In this document: one piece after another, positions 37,346 through 47,620 of the stretch
How the letters are laid out: every line of letters starts with the position of its first letter
How positions within the stretch are numbered: the stretch's first letter is position 1
DNA from: an uncultured Fidelibacterota bacterium
Lineage (GTDB): Bacteria > Fidelibacterota > Marinisomatia > Marinisomatales > TCS55
NCBI GenBank assembly: GCA_902615915.1
Contig: CACMQQ010000006.1
Location: 23,624 to 87,623, forward strand
Length of the DNA stretch: 64,000 nt
Reading direction: 5' to 3'
Position numbers and translations under genes: made by a program
Notes under the pieces: generated by a model
Databases searched by the model: none
Seen by the model: the letters and a program-made list of their open reading frames with translations, nothing else
Told to the model about the DNA's origin: nothing

Positions 37346-37386
37346 AAAATCCAACGTCAATAGTTATTAATTCAAAGTTGGTTTTT
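37346..37386. terminator. Possible weak bidirectional terminator
   Basis: AAAATCCAAC and GTTGGTTTTT can pair with one mismatch around a ~21-base loop between two converging genes. T and A runs flank it on both strands. The large loop makes it weak. Confidence 0.3.
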
Positions 37387-37419
37387 CCCTAGTATTCACT
37401 TAAAATAAATCACCCTGAA

Positions 37420-38412
37420 CTACAGACAAGGGGGTGAACCACCGCCACGTAGTTCGTCACAACGCACACCGCTCTTATGTGATATGAGGTACCAGCCTCC
37501 ACCATAATTCCGATCTACTTTTGAATTATTAAAAAGTCTTAACTGATGGTATTCATGTGAGCAACTATCATCCAAACATGTTGAGTGGATTTCTACTTCG
37601 ATAAATACTATATCTCCAGAAAATGAGGTGTTTTGGTAGAAGTTTAATGTTTTGCATTTACCCTCGTAGTCTTCTTCCGGATCATAATCATCTCCACATG
37701 TTTTGTAGGTATAGCCTTTGAAGTTTGGATCGACTATATAGCTGCCATCTTTGTAAATATTTTTTTCATACTTTTCCAATGTTGAGGTTGAAAGAGAAAA
37801 AAATCCATTTTCGCTAAACAGAAAAGTGGCTACTAAAACTGGATCACTATCAAAATTCTTAATTGCTTTAGGGCTTAGTTTTTTTGTCAAAATAAGATTA
37901 TTAAGTGAAGCAAGACTTTCACCAAAACCTGATTTTTCATATTTAGATAGTTCTAATTGTCTCCCTTGATATTCCTCAAAGTATGATTCATCGACAATAA
38001 TATCTTCTATCTTTAGAGGTTCGCCTAAAATTCTTCGACTGTCCTTATCATTTTTAAGCAAAACAAGAGGGTTAGCTAGCCTGTTTCCATTAATCAAAAT
38101 CCTATTTCTATCATCGAGAAATTCCAAAATATAAACGCCTCCATCCCAATAACTCCCCTCTGAAGCAATTAAGCTTCGCAATTGGAGAGATTTGTCATTC
38201 TTATCGCCTCTTCCGAAAAGATAAAAAGATGTATTATCATACCTATTATCGTAATAATGCATGTAAGCCCTAACCCCTTTGTTATCGTAATAGATTATAA
38301 TGTCTGCGCCATTCTCACTTATTTTGCCAATGTTTTTCATTGCGCCATAATAGTCTTGAGAAATAAGCAGACTAAAAAAAATTTGACATAAAATAAATGT
38401 TATTTTAATCAC
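37420..38412 (-). CDS. Secreted protein of unknown function
   Basis: 330 residues with signal peptide MIKITFILCQIFFSLLISQ. The N-terminal half is beta-rich (ADIIIYYDNKGVRAYMHYYDNRYDNTSFYLFGRGDKND). The C-terminal part has five Cys in CGDDYDPEEDYEGKCKTL and STCLDDSCSHEYHQ, suggesting two disulfides, and the end GVRCDELRGGGSPPCL adds another pair. I recognise no family. Divergent from the CsgG/LpoB-like gene by 56 bases. Confidence 0.55.
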   Translation of the reverse strand: MIKITFILCQIFFSLLISQDYYGAMKNIGKISENGADIIIYYDNKGVRAYMHYYDNRYDNTSFYLFGRGDKNDKSLQLRSLIASEGSYWDGGVYILEFLDDRNRILINGNRLANPLVLLKNDKDSRRILGEPLKIEDIIVDESYFEEYQGRQLELSKYEKSGFGESLASLNNLILTKKLSPKAIKNFDSDPVLVATFLFSENGFFSLSTSTLEKYEKNIYKDGSYIVDPNFKGYTYKTCGDDYDPEEDYEGKCKTLNFYQNTSFSGDIVFIEVEIHSTCLDDSCSHEYHQLRLFNNSKVDRNYGGGWYLISHKSGVRCDELRGGGSPPCL

Positions 38413-38468
38413 ATCTAATTCCTTTATTTTTCAGTATTTTAAAATAAATTTTAGAAAAAATTATAAAT

Positions 38469-39092
38469 ATGCTCAGAAAAATAATAGCAATAACCCTAGC
38501 GAATATTTTACTTTTTAGTAATTTAACAGCTTTTACTATTAAAAATGAGACCATAGCGGTCTTTGATTTCATTGGAAATGATATTAATAGCAACACTGCT
38601 CGCACGCTATCTGACCGTTTGAGAATTGAGCTTGTAAAATATAATTTTATTAATGTTTTAGAAAGAAACAGGATTGATGCAATATTAGAAGAGCAAGCTA
38701 TACAGATGAGTGGATGCGTCGATGAGTGTTTGGTTGAGGTCGGAAGATTGCTAGGAGCTACCTCTATAATAACTGGTTCTATCGGCAAAGTCGGAGATTA
38801 TTATACGATTAATGCAAGGAAGATAAACGCTACCACAGGAAAGCTTGAAAACGCCTTTGGGTATGATAGTAAATTAGGTATCGAAAGTTTATTGGTTAAT
38901 GGTATGAATGAAGTAGCCTATCAAATAGTATATGGAGAAAAATTATCTAATACTTTACAAGTCATACCTAAGGAACCAATTGATCCTGTAGAGTTAATGA
39001 TGGGGGGAATATTTTGTATCACAGGGGGGATTATAATCTGGATAATGGTTCTTGTAGTTCAGATAGCTGTGGATGTTTCTGGAGATTTATGA
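38469..39092 (+). CDS. CsgG/LpoB-like secreted protein with C-terminal membrane helix
   Basis: 207 residues with signal peptide ending LTAF. The core (IAVFDFIGNDINSNTARTLSDRLRIELVKYNFINVLERNRIDAILEEQ ... CVDECLVEVGRLLGATSIITGSIGKVGDYYTINARKINATTG) follows the CsgG/LpoB alpha-beta fold often annotated as penicillin-binding-protein activator. It has Cys pair CVDEC and ends in one hydrophobic helix (GGIFCITGGIIIWIMVLVVQIAV). Role in envelope biogenesis is possible but unproven. A weak hairpin GATGAAA/TTTCATC follows the stop. Confidence 0.6.
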   Translation: MLRKIIAITLANILLFSNLTAFTIKNETIAVFDFIGNDINSNTARTLSDRLRIELVKYNFINVLERNRIDAILEEQAIQMSGCVDECLVEVGRLLGATSIITGSIGKVGDYYTINARKINATTGKLENAFGYDSKLGIESLLVNGMNEVAYQIVYGEKLSNTLQVIPKEPIDPVELMMGGIFCITGGIIIWIMVLVVQIAVDVSGDL

Positions 39093-39188
39093 AATTTAGA
39101 TGAAATAGGTTTTTCATCTTGCTAAGCTCAGGCTTTTACCTGCTCAGAGTGATTAGTTCTAAACGATGAGTGAGGAGTTAATTATAAT

Positions 39189-39593
39189 CTAATTATGGGA
39201 AAAAAATTCTACCTTCTTTTTTATTTTTTCATTTAAACTAGCTTCAACAGGGCAGGCCTTAGCAGCTCTTTCTAATTTCTTTTTTTCTTTATCAGATAAT
39301 TTTGATTTAAAGAACAATTTTATTGTGATGCTTTCAATCATCCTTGGACTGCTACTCATAGTTTTCTCAACTTCAGCAGTAGTTCCATCGATATTTATAT
39401 TATCTCTTTTTGCCACTATGCCCATTATTGTTAACATGCATGAGGCTACTGATGTAGCTACTAGATCACTTGGAGCAAATGCCTCCCCCTTACCATTGTT
39501 GTCAATAGGAGCATCGGTAACTATAACATCACCAGATTGAATATGAACCGCTTCTGTTCTTAAGTCACCTTGGTAGGTTACTCTTGAGATCAT
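39189..39593 (-). CDS. OsmC-family thiol peroxidase-like protein
   Basis: 134 residues. FAPSDLVATSVASCMLTIMGIVAKRDNI contains the first redox Cys (Cys53) and AAKACPVEASL the second (Cys113), the conserved pair of OsmC/Ohr proteins that reduce organic hydroperoxides. Length is as expected for the family, closest to the YhfA/OsmC-like branch. It follows the FKBP gene by 8 bases on the same strand. No OhrR-type regulator is nearby. Confidence 0.85.
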   Translation of the reverse strand: MISRVTYQGDLRTEAVHIQSGDVIVTDAPIDNNGKGEAFAPSDLVATSVASCMLTIMGIVAKRDNINIDGTTAEVEKTMSSSPRMIESITIKLFFKSKLSDKEKKKLERAAKACPVEASLNEKIKKKVEFFSHN

Positions 39594-39601
39594 TTATTTG
39601 A

Positions 39602-40006
39602 CTATTCTATGCTTAGGAGATCTATCTCAAAAATTAGAGTGGAGTTTGCTGGTATAGCTCCCATATTTCTATTTCCATATCCCATGCTAGGAGGAATAGT
39701 TAATTTTCGTTTTCCACCAATTTTCATCCCAATAAGTCCATCATCCCATCCCTTGATCACTTGACCAGCTCCAACGGTAAACCTAAATGGAGACCTTCCC
39801 GGATTCAATGACGAATCAAAAACATTGCCATTGGTTAGTTTTCCCGTATAGTTGACATTTACAATATCATATTGTTTTACCTCAGCTCCTTCGCCAACAA
39901 CAAGATCTTCTATAACTAATTCTCCTGACATATTATTATTTTCCTTACTACATCCTACAAATAAAACCATTAAAGCTATTGCAGGTATTTTCCAGTTTAG
40001 TTGCAC
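39602..40006 (-). CDS. FKBP-type peptidyl-prolyl isomerase lipoprotein
   Basis: Start chosen at GTG 40006, six bases after GGAG, instead of the TTG at 40018 used in the track. The product then begins VQLNWKIPAIALMVLFVGC with lipobox Cys. The FKBP domain spans the rest: VNVNYTGKLTNGNVFDSS, FTVGAGQVIKGWDDGLIGMKIGGKRKLTIPPSMGYG and PANSTLIFEIDLL, with active-site residues well conserved. It probably helps fold exported proteins in the periplasm. It is cotranscribed with OsmC. Confidence 0.92.
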   Translation of the reverse strand: MQLNWKIPAIALMVLFVGCSKENNNMSGELVIEDLVVGEGAEVKQYDIVNVNYTGKLTNGNVFDSSLNPGRSPFRFTVGAGQVIKGWDDGLIGMKIGGKRKLTIPPSMGYGNRNMGAIPANSTLIFEIDLLSIE

Positions 40007-40184
40007 GATTAACTCCAAAATTTGTGTGTAAAGTTTACATCAAAAGATGTTTTGAATTAGCATTAATTTACAGCAATAATTCATGGAAACAATTTTCATC
40101 AGCCTCGCGTTACATATTTACATCGCTTAATTCGAGGTTGAGCACTAATTTTTTAATAAAAAGAGATTATACTAGTAACGCGAA

Positions 40185-43100
40185 ATGAAAACCAAAGTAA
40201 TATTTTCAATTTTTTTCATTATGACAGCTCATTTTGCGTTTGCTGAGGAGAGACTACGACTTGAAAAAGCCGATCTTCTTGAGAATGTTACTGTCAATGG
40301 GGTTTCCATGCAATACCTTAAAGGAAACGTTATTTTTCGAAAAGGAGAAATGGTATTAAAATGCGATTGGGCTCGTTTTAATAGAAAAACTGAACAAAGC
40401 TTTTTATATGGAAATGTTTCCACTCAAAAAGATGTTCAAAGAATGACCTGTGATTCGCTTTTTGTCGACTCTCCAAAAGACCTTATGATTGCTTACAGCA
40501 ATGTTGATTTTGTTGATACGACTTACAGCTTAAATTCAGATATGCTTCACTATTTTTCAGAATTGGATAGTGGTTCAGCAACTGGAAATGCAATACTTAT
40601 CCAAGACAAACAAACCATAAAAGGAGATGCAATAGAATACAAGGAGAATGAGCTAAATGGTGGTGTGTCATATATTTCTAGAGGCAATGTAGAGATCATT
40701 GAAGATGAAAGATTGGCGATTTGCGGTGAAGCTATATATAATAGAGAAGGCGGAAAGACTGTTTTGCGTATAAATCCTTTAATAAACGACGGTGATCAAA
40801 AAATCTCTGGAAGTGAAATCTTTCTCCAATATGAAGAGGAAGAATTAAAGGAAATTTACATTCCTGAAAAGGCGCAAGCACAAACTATTTCTAGCGGCAT
40901 AAGAGAAACAATCAATGTAATAGATGGTGACTCTACAACGAGCCAAGAACCGTTGAGTTTTTCAGATGATATGACAGGATCTATATTGAGGGGATTTTTT
41001 AAAGATGGCGAACTAGATTCCGTTAGGCTTGAAGGAATGGCAACTACGCTGTATCACATTTTTGAAGACTCTATCTATCAAGGTAACAACAGAGCATCAG
41101 GTGATACCATTGTCCTCAAGTTTGGAGAAGATGATTTAGAATCGATATTTATTAGTGGTGGTTCTGAAGGAACCTACACGCCCGATAGTTTAGGCTCTGA
41201 CATTGATGGAAAAGTAGTTTATCAATCCGATAAAATTAAATACAATATGCAAAATGAATCAACAGACCTTCTCGGTGAAGCAAATATCGATTATACAGAT
41301 ATGAATCTTAAAGCTGGTTTTATTAATGTAGCGTGGAGAAGCAATATATTAAAAGCATTACCTTCATCAGATAAAGATTCAACTATAACACCATTCAGAC
41401 CTACCATGATAGAAGAAGGAAATGAGCCGATGGTTGGAGATACAATGATTTATAATCTCGACTCGCAAAATGGTAAAGTTATAAGAGGCAAAACTAAAGC
41501 CGATGATGGATACTATCACGGTAAAGAAATCCGAAATCAAAATATGGATATTTTCTATATTGATGATGCCATATATACAACCTGCGAATTAGAAGAGCCT
41601 CATTTTCATTTTGATATGAATAGGATGAAGATGATCAACAACGACAAAGTTGTCGCACGACCTATCGTTCTTTACATTGCTGACATTCCTATTTTTGGTC
41701 TACCCTTTGGCGTCTTCCCTCATCAAAAAGGACGAAGACATTCAGGTTGGATCATGCCTTCCTATGGAACTGACAATCGATGGGGTGGGTATATCAATGG
41801 TTTAGGTTATTATTGGGCCATTAATGATTATTTCGATACGAAACTAACCGCAAGTTTTTATGATAGAGATGGAATCACACTCAGATCGCAGAACAACTAC
41901 TCTAAAAGATATGCTTACAATGGTAGTTTTGATCTCGAAACTAAACAAAGGTTCTCAAGCTCAACTCCAGCAGCTGACAGAGATATTTTTAATCTAGGCA
42001 GCAACAAACAAAGTGATTATGTATTAAGATGGAATCACAGGCAAAAGCTTAGAAACAACCAGAGCGCATCAGTTAATGCAAGTTATTATTCTAGTGGAGA
42101 CTACAATAGACGAACTGGCCTTGAACAACAAAAACGATTAAATCAACAGGCAGTCTCAAATGCAACCTATTCAAAAAGGTGGCCTAAATCTCGAAATAGC
42201 CTAAGTGTAAATTTATCATCGAGAAGAGATTTAATGGCTAAAGAAAAAGTCGATCCCAATTCTGTATTCTACATCAACCCTTCACGATCAGATCAACAAA
42301 TAAATATTGCAAACAATACATTTCCACAGCTAGCATTTTCTCATTCTCAAAGGGCATTATTTCCAACCAAATCCAAAAATAAAAAATGGTACAATAATAT
42401 AAACTATAATTACTCGTCTAGATTTACCAATAACATGAAACAATATTATGAATCTGAAACCTATGCAATAGATGATTCTACAAACAGTTACAGATGGAAA
42501 AATAATTCCGATGGAACTTTACTGACTGAAACATTCTCTGATTATATTTTTAGTCATAGTTCTGGCATGAATATGTCAGCAAAGGTATTTAAATATTTCA
42601 ATATATCCCCCAGCCTTTCCCTTAAATCAGATTGGTTGAATCGTTCATTTGAAGGTCAAGCAGATTCATCTGGAACTATACTAAAGAACGAGGTCAAGGG
42701 ATTTGCCACCAGAACTACAGGATCATTCAACATCAGTATGAATACACAAATATATGGTTTGCTTCCAACTAAAATTGGCAAAACTGAAGCAATTCGTCAT
42801 GTCATATCACCCAGCATAGGATACTCATATCGCCCTGATTTCTCAAAAGATGTTTTTGGCTTCGATCCTGGGTATTATCAAACAATACAACAAGACAATG
42901 GCGAAATAGCATATTTTGATAGATTCTCCGGCACACTTGCTGGTGGGACTCCTAGAGGAGAAAGCCAAACCCTCAACCTTTCTGTAAATAATATTTTTCA
43001 AGCAAAAGTAGTTGATGATGATATTGAAAAAAAGATTGACCTATTCTCATGGAGGTTTAATACTGGAAAAAACTTTGTATTGGAACAATTTCAATGGAGC

Positions 43101-43769
43101 AACATCAATTCCTCAGTCAGAGCAAATGTTAGTAAAAAATTAAATTTAGATTTTTCTATGACACATGATTGGTATGATTTTGATAAAGATAAAAATATCC
43201 GAATTAACAAATTTAAATCGGTCAACGGATTGCCAGCTCCAAGATTAATTAATGCTCGATTTTCAACAGGATTTAGATTTTCCGGCAAAAGGAATAACCC
43301 TATCCTAAACCAAGAAGAGACTTTAATTACAGAAGATACAACCGCTTACGAAGAAAGGGTCGATGGTGCAAACTTGGCAAGATCATTGAATGAAAAAGAC
43401 CAAAAAGGAAATATTAATGCAGGCAACCTATGGACTAGCTCTGCAAGTTTTAGTTTTTCCTATAATAATGCGAACCCTAACAATCCTCAAAAGACTTTTT
43501 GGATGTCAACCAATTCGACAATTCAAGCAACTAAATTTTGGCGCATCCAATACAATGCTAGATTTGATTTAATAAACCAAAACTTGGTAAGCCATACTTT
43601 TTCTATTTACAGAGATCTGCATTGCTGGGAAATGAGTATTAATTGGACACCAAATGGGTATGCATCAGGTTTGTATTTAAGAATAAATGTCAAATCACCA
43701 AGCCTCAAGGACCTTAAGTTTGAACAAAGGGGCGGTACATTTAGCAGACCATCACTATTTGACCGTTAA
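40185..43769 (+). CDS. lptD: LptD-like LPS-assembly outer-membrane protein
   Basis: 1194 residues with signal ending HFAFA. The N-terminal ~420 residues have repeated OstA/LptA-type beta-jellyroll units (LENVTVNGVSMQYLKGNVIFRKGEMVLKCDWARFN; SNVDFVDTTYSLNSDMLHYF; LIQDKQTIKGDAIEYKE). At ~500 comes the LptD barrel entry (FGLPFGVFPHQKGRRHSGWIMPSYGTDNRWGGYINGLGYYWAIND), then a long barrel. It inserts LPS in the outer leaflet. It is longer than usual, mostly from extra N-terminal repeats. TATACT at 40168 with ATG at 40185 and no Shine-Dalgarno suggests a very short leader. Confidence 0.88.
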   Translation: MKTKVIFSIFFIMTAHFAFAEERLRLEKADLLENVTVNGVSMQYLKGNVIFRKGEMVLKCDWARFNRKTEQSFLYGNVSTQKDVQRMTCDSLFVDSPKDLMIAYSNVDFVDTTYSLNSDMLHYFSELDSGSATGNAILIQDKQTIKGDAIEYKENELNGGVSYISRGNVEIIEDERLAICGEAIYNREGGKTVLRINPLINDGDQKISGSEIFLQYEEEELKEIYIPEKAQAQTISSGIRETINVIDGDSTTSQEPLSFSDDMTGSILRGFFKDGELDSVRLEGMATTLYHIFEDSIYQGNNRASGDTIVLKFGEDDLESIFISGGSEGTYTPDSLGSDIDGKVVYQSDKIKYNMQNESTDLLGEANIDYTDMNLKAGFINVAWRSNILKALPSSDKDSTITPFRPTMIEEGNEPMVGDTMIYNLDSQNGKVIRGKTKADDGYYHGKEIRNQNMDIFYIDDAIYTTCELEEPHFHFDMNRMKMINNDKVVARPIVLYIADIPIFGLPFGVFPHQKGRRHSGWIMPSYGTDNRWGGYINGLGYYWAINDYFDTKLTASFYDRDGITLRSQNNYSKRYAYNGSFDLETKQRFSSSTPAADRDIFNLGSNKQSDYVLRWNHRQKLRNNQSASVNASYYSSGDYNRRTGLEQQKRLNQQAVSNATYSKRWPKSRNSLSVNLSSRRDLMAKEKVDPNSVFYINPSRSDQQINIANNTFPQLAFSHSQRALFPTKSKNKKWYNNINYNYSSRFTNNMKQYYESETYAIDDSTNSYRWKNNSDGTLLTETFSDYIFSHSSGMNMSAKVFKYFNISPSLSLKSDWLNRSFEGQADSSGTILKNEVKGFATRTTGSFNISMNTQIYGLLPTKIGKTEAIRHVISPSIGYSYRPDFSKDVFGFDPGYYQTIQQDNGEIAYFDRFSGTLAGGTPRGESQTLNLSVNNIFQAKVVDDDIEKKIDLFSWRFNTGKNFVLEQFQWSNINSSVRANVSKKLNLDFSMTHDWYDFDKDKNIRINKFKSVNGLPAPRLINARFSTGFRFSGKRNNPILNQEETLITEDTTAYEERVDGANLARSLNEKDQKGNINAGNLWTSSASFSFSYNNANPNNPQKTFWMSTNSTIQATKFWRIQYNARFDLINQNLVSHTFSIYRDLHCWEMSINWTPNGYASGLYLRINVKSPSLKDLKFEQRGGTFSRPSLFDR

Positions 43770-43798
43770 TTAAAATTGTATAAAATCAAGTACTTACA

Positions 43799-45052
43799 AT
43801 GAAGACCAAATCAATACAATCAATCAAAGGAACACAGGATATCCTTCCAAGTGAAGTCCATTTTTGGCAAGAAATGGAACGTAAGATATTTGAAGAAATG
43901 GCGCTTTTTGGGTTTAGTGAAATCCGCACCCCCGCTTTTGAAAATACTGACCTTTTTTCAAGAAGCGTTGGAGAACAAACAGATATTGTATCTAAAGAAA
44001 TGTATACCTTCGAAGATCGCAGTGGAGGCAGTCTAACATTAAAACCTGAAGCAACCGCATCAGTTGTTCGCGCTTTTATCCAGCATAATCTTGATAAAAT
44101 CAATACTCTCACTAGGCTTTTTTATATTGATGCATTATTTAGAAGAGAAAGACCGCAAAAAGGGCGCTATAGACAATTTCACCAATTTGGTGCAGAGCTA
44201 TTTGGCTCAGAACATCCAGAGGCTGATGTAGAGATTGTCTCGCTTGCATCATCAATCTTCAAATCAATTGGAATAAATGAAATTACTTTAAAGATAAACA
44301 CCATTGGTTCAAAGAGCGCAAGAGACAATTACAAAATTGAATTGAAAAGATTTCTTAAACCCCATTTTAATAAACTTAGTGAAGCAAGCAGAGAAAGATT
44401 TGAAAAGAATCCTTTAAGAATACTTGACACCAAGAACTCGCAAGAGCAAGAAATCCTATCAAATGCACCTCAAATATTTGAATATTTATCAGAATATGAT
44501 AAAGCTCATTTTTCTGATGTTGAAATGCATCTTAAAGATTTAAATATCAACTTTGAATTTGATCCTTACCTTGTAAGAGGTCTTGATTATTATAATAGAA
44601 CTATATTTGAATTCATCTCAAACGATATTGGTTCTCAAAATGCAATTTGCGGGGGAGGAAGATATGACTCTTTGGTAAGTCAATTAGGAGGTAACGATAC
44701 GCCTAGTATTGGTTTTGCAGCAGGGATGGAAAGGATTTTACTGGCTATTTCAAAGAAGGAAAGGGCAAAAAGTATAGATTGCTATATAGTTTGCATGGGG
44801 AACAAAGCACAAGATTGGGTATTAAAATGTGCAAATAAATTACGCTCTACGAGATTCTCAGTGTGTTTTGACTTGCTTAAACGTTCACTTAAATCTCAAA
44901 TGAAAGAAGCGAATAGATTGAATGCAAAGCACGCTATCATAATTGGAGATAGTGAAATAAAAGATAATAAATTTCAAGTAAAAAATTTAGACACTGGTAA
45001 ACAGCAAGAAGTTGCATTCGAACATTTAACTAAGTATTTTAAAAATTTATGA
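43799..45052 (+). CDS. hisS: Histidyl-tRNA synthetase
   Basis: 417 residues, class II. Motif 1 region begins SIKGTQDILPSEVHFWQ. Motif 2 is TRLFYIDALFRRERPQKGRYRQFHQFGAELFG. The HisRS-specific LVRGLDYYNRTIFEF and motif 3 GGGRYDSLVSQLGG...PSIGFAAGMERIL are all present. The C-terminal ~90 residues form the anticodon-binding domain (IDCYIVCMGNKAQDWVLKCANKLR). Full length; it charges tRNA-His. It sits 29 bases after lptD. Confidence 0.97.
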   Translation: MKTKSIQSIKGTQDILPSEVHFWQEMERKIFEEMALFGFSEIRTPAFENTDLFSRSVGEQTDIVSKEMYTFEDRSGGSLTLKPEATASVVRAFIQHNLDKINTLTRLFYIDALFRRERPQKGRYRQFHQFGAELFGSEHPEADVEIVSLASSIFKSIGINEITLKINTIGSKSARDNYKIELKRFLKPHFNKLSEASRERFEKNPLRILDTKNSQEQEILSNAPQIFEYLSEYDKAHFSDVEMHLKDLNINFEFDPYLVRGLDYYNRTIFEFISNDIGSQNAICGGGRYDSLVSQLGGNDTPSIGFAAGMERILLAISKKERAKSIDCYIVCMGNKAQDWVLKCANKLRSTRFSVCFDLLKRSLKSQMKEANRLNAKHAIIIGDSEIKDNKFQVKNLDTGKQQEVAFEHLTKYFKNL

Positions 45053-45097
45053 TTAATAAGCACTTAACTTTATAAAAAAACACAATAATTTTTAATC

Positions 45098-47620
45098 ATG
45101 GTAAACATTAATTCAAAACCTCTTTTAATTGTAGAATCTCCATCAAAGGCAAAAACGATATCAAAATACCTTGGTGGAGAATATAATGTGATAGCTAGTG
45201 TTGGTCATATCAAGGATTTACCTAGAAAAGAGATCGGAATCGATATTGAAAATGATTTTTCTATGGTTGAAGATGTTTTAGAGGACAAAAAAGAGTTTGT
45301 CAAAGAATTGAGATCTATGGCCAAAGGCACAAACAAGGTTGTTATCGCCACTGACCCTGATAGAGAAGGAGAAGCTATCGCCGCTCATATTGCAAGCGAA
45401 GTAGATAATGAAAAAATAAGTAGAGTACAATTTACAGAGATTACAAAAGAAGGAGTTGATGAGGGCATGAACAATCCCCGTCAAATTGATAAGGATCTTG
45501 TTGAAGCTCAAACTGCCAGAAGAATCATAGACAGACTAATAGGCTATAAAATATCCCCAGTTCTTTGGAGTACTTTAAAAAAGAATATGAAATTTGTGAG
45601 TGTGAACTTGTCAGCTGGAAGAGTGCAATCAGCAGCACTTAAAATAATGATAGAAAGAGAAAGATTGCGCCAAGCATTCAATTCCGCAACATATTATGAC
45701 ATAATTGCTTCATTTAAAAGCGGTAACACCGAATTTAATGCTTTATTGAGTAAAATTGATAATAAACGAATAGCAGTTGGAAAAGATTTTGATCCAAATA
45801 CTGGTAAATTGAATAACAAAGATGTAATCCTCTTGACAGAGTCGCAAGCTAGTACGCTAATTAAAGAACTTGATAATGGCAATTGGACTGTAACAAATGT
45901 TGAAGAAAAGATTGTTAACTCCAACCCAAAACCTCCATTCACTACTTCTACCTTACAGCAGGAGGCAGCAAGAAAATTAAGATCATCAGCTAAAAAGACA
46001 ATGCGCGATGCACAACAATTATATGAAAAGGGTTTTATTACTTATATGAGGACTGATTCTACATCCCTTTCTGAAGAAGGGATAAATGGTGCAAGAAATT
46101 TAATTTTAAAAAAATATGGGGATGAGTATCTACCTTCAACTTCAAAAAGATACAGCACCAAAGTAAAGAATGCACAAGAAGCGCACGAAGCGATCAGACC
46201 TGCTGGAATTAACTTCGCTACTAGAGAAAAAGTTCAACAATCTCTTGATAATGATACTGCCAGGCTTTACGATCTGATTTTAAAGAGAACACTCGCTTCC
46301 CAGATGAAATCTGCAAAAATCAAACGCGTTTCAGTATCGATTGAAAATGGCAAAACACTTTTCAAAGCGAATGGAAAAGTCATTTTATTCCCTGGATATA
46401 TGGCAGCTTACGTAGAAAGCTCTGATAAAAGAAATCCATCCCATGATGACCAAGAAACTATTTTGCCACCGCTTAAGCAGGGCGAACTATTGAATTGTAA
46501 GAGACTCTTGCCCAATGAACACCAAACTAAGCCACCCGCACGATTTACCGAAGCATCTTTGGTTAAGGAGTTAGAATCTAAAGGAATTGGAAGGCCGTCT
46601 ACTTGGGCTAATACGATCGATACAATTGTTCGAAGAACCTATGTTTTGCGAAATCAAGGCAAACTTACCCCCACTTTTCTTGGAATGGCTGTAACTCAAT
46701 TACTGGAAAACCATTTCAATAGCTTAGTTGATAGCAAATTTACAGCTGAAATGGAAAATAGGCTCGACGCTATTTCTCGCGGAGAGCTCGATTCCATACC
46801 TTTCATGAAAGATTTCTACTTTGGCAATAAAGACAATATTGGTTTAGAAAAAATGCTAGATGAGCAAATTGATATTGGAAAAGCTTGTTCGGTCCAACTG
46901 ACCATCGATGAAGAGCCTATCGAAATTCGAGTGGGTATGTATGGTCCTTTTGTCAGAAAAGGTGAAGTCCGAAAATCAGTACCAGAGAATGTATTTCTTG
47001 GAGATCTGAACGTTGACAAAGCATTAGATATATTGAACCAAGAAATAAATGAAGAAAAAGAACTAGGCACTGATAAGGAAACTGGAGAAGTTGTTTTTTT
47101 GAAAAATGGACCTTATGGACCCTACGTTCAATTAGGTGAATCAACAAAAAGAAAGGCTATCCCTAAAGGAACTAATTCTGAAGAGATAAATTTAGATTTT
47201 GGACTTAGATTGTTAGCACTTCCTCGAATATTAGGAAAACACCCAGAAACTGGGCAAGATGTAAAAGCTGACTATGGAAGATTTGGTCCTTATGTTTCAG
47301 CAGGTAAAGGAAAAAATGGTAGAATTCCGCACAATATGAGCCCTCTCACCATTGAGCTTGACCAGGCATTAGAACTCATAGGTAAAAAAACTTCTGGCCC
47401 TCAAGATATTCGAATAGTTGGTGATCATCCGAAAACTGGCGAGTCTCTTGTTTTAAAAGAAGGTAGATATGGTCCCTATATATCTGATGGTAAAGTAAAC
47501 GCTTCCCTTCCAAAGGACAGTAGCGTTGAATCTTTATCTTTAAAAGAAGCTGTGCAGATCATTGATAAGAAAAGAGCTGCTCCAAAGAAAAAGAAAAAAA
47601 GAAAAGCTAAAAAGAAATGA
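45098..47620 (+). CDS. topA: DNA topoisomerase I
   Basis: 840 residues. Toprim domain: LLIVESPSKAKTISKYLGGEYNVIASVGHIKDLP and VVIATDPDREGEAIAAHI. The catalytic Tyr is in GFITYMRTDSTSLS. Instead of the E. coli zinc fingers, the C-terminus has Topo_C repeats (TGEVVFLKNGPYGPYVQLGE, TGQDVKADYGRFGPYVSAGK, TGESLVLKEGRYGPYISDG) and a Lys/Arg tail AAPKKKKKRKAKKK for DNA contact. It relaxes negative supercoils. It overlaps the CcmH-like gene by 4 bp and leads a long run of coupled genes. Confidence 0.97.
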   Translation: MVNINSKPLLIVESPSKAKTISKYLGGEYNVIASVGHIKDLPRKEIGIDIENDFSMVEDVLEDKKEFVKELRSMAKGTNKVVIATDPDREGEAIAAHIASEVDNEKISRVQFTEITKEGVDEGMNNPRQIDKDLVEAQTARRIIDRLIGYKISPVLWSTLKKNMKFVSVNLSAGRVQSAALKIMIERERLRQAFNSATYYDIIASFKSGNTEFNALLSKIDNKRIAVGKDFDPNTGKLNNKDVILLTESQASTLIKELDNGNWTVTNVEEKIVNSNPKPPFTTSTLQQEAARKLRSSAKKTMRDAQQLYEKGFITYMRTDSTSLSEEGINGARNLILKKYGDEYLPSTSKRYSTKVKNAQEAHEAIRPAGINFATREKVQQSLDNDTARLYDLILKRTLASQMKSAKIKRVSVSIENGKTLFKANGKVILFPGYMAAYVESSDKRNPSHDDQETILPPLKQGELLNCKRLLPNEHQTKPPARFTEASLVKELESKGIGRPSTWANTIDTIVRRTYVLRNQGKLTPTFLGMAVTQLLENHFNSLVDSKFTAEMENRLDAISRGELDSIPFMKDFYFGNKDNIGLEKMLDEQIDIGKACSVQLTIDEEPIEIRVGMYGPFVRKGEVRKSVPENVFLGDLNVDKALDILNQEINEEKELGTDKETGEVVFLKNGPYGPYVQLGESTKRKAIPKGTNSEEINLDFGLRLLALPRILGKHPETGQDVKADYGRFGPYVSAGKGKNGRIPHNMSPLTIELDQALELIGKKTSGPQDIRIVGDHPKTGESLVLKEGRYGPYISDGKVNASLPKDSSVESLSLKEAVQIIDKKRAAPKKKKKRKAKKK

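Noticed and set aside
39093-39188. Possible small RNA in the gap with GCTCAGG...CCTGCTCAG
   Set aside because: Pairing is short and imperfect; no promoter or T-run terminator defines a transcript.
40080-40150. Hairpin CCTCG...CGAGG as a possible tRNA or riboswitch
   Set aside because: Only a 5-bp stem with a long loop; no cloverleaf or conserved RNA core could be folded.
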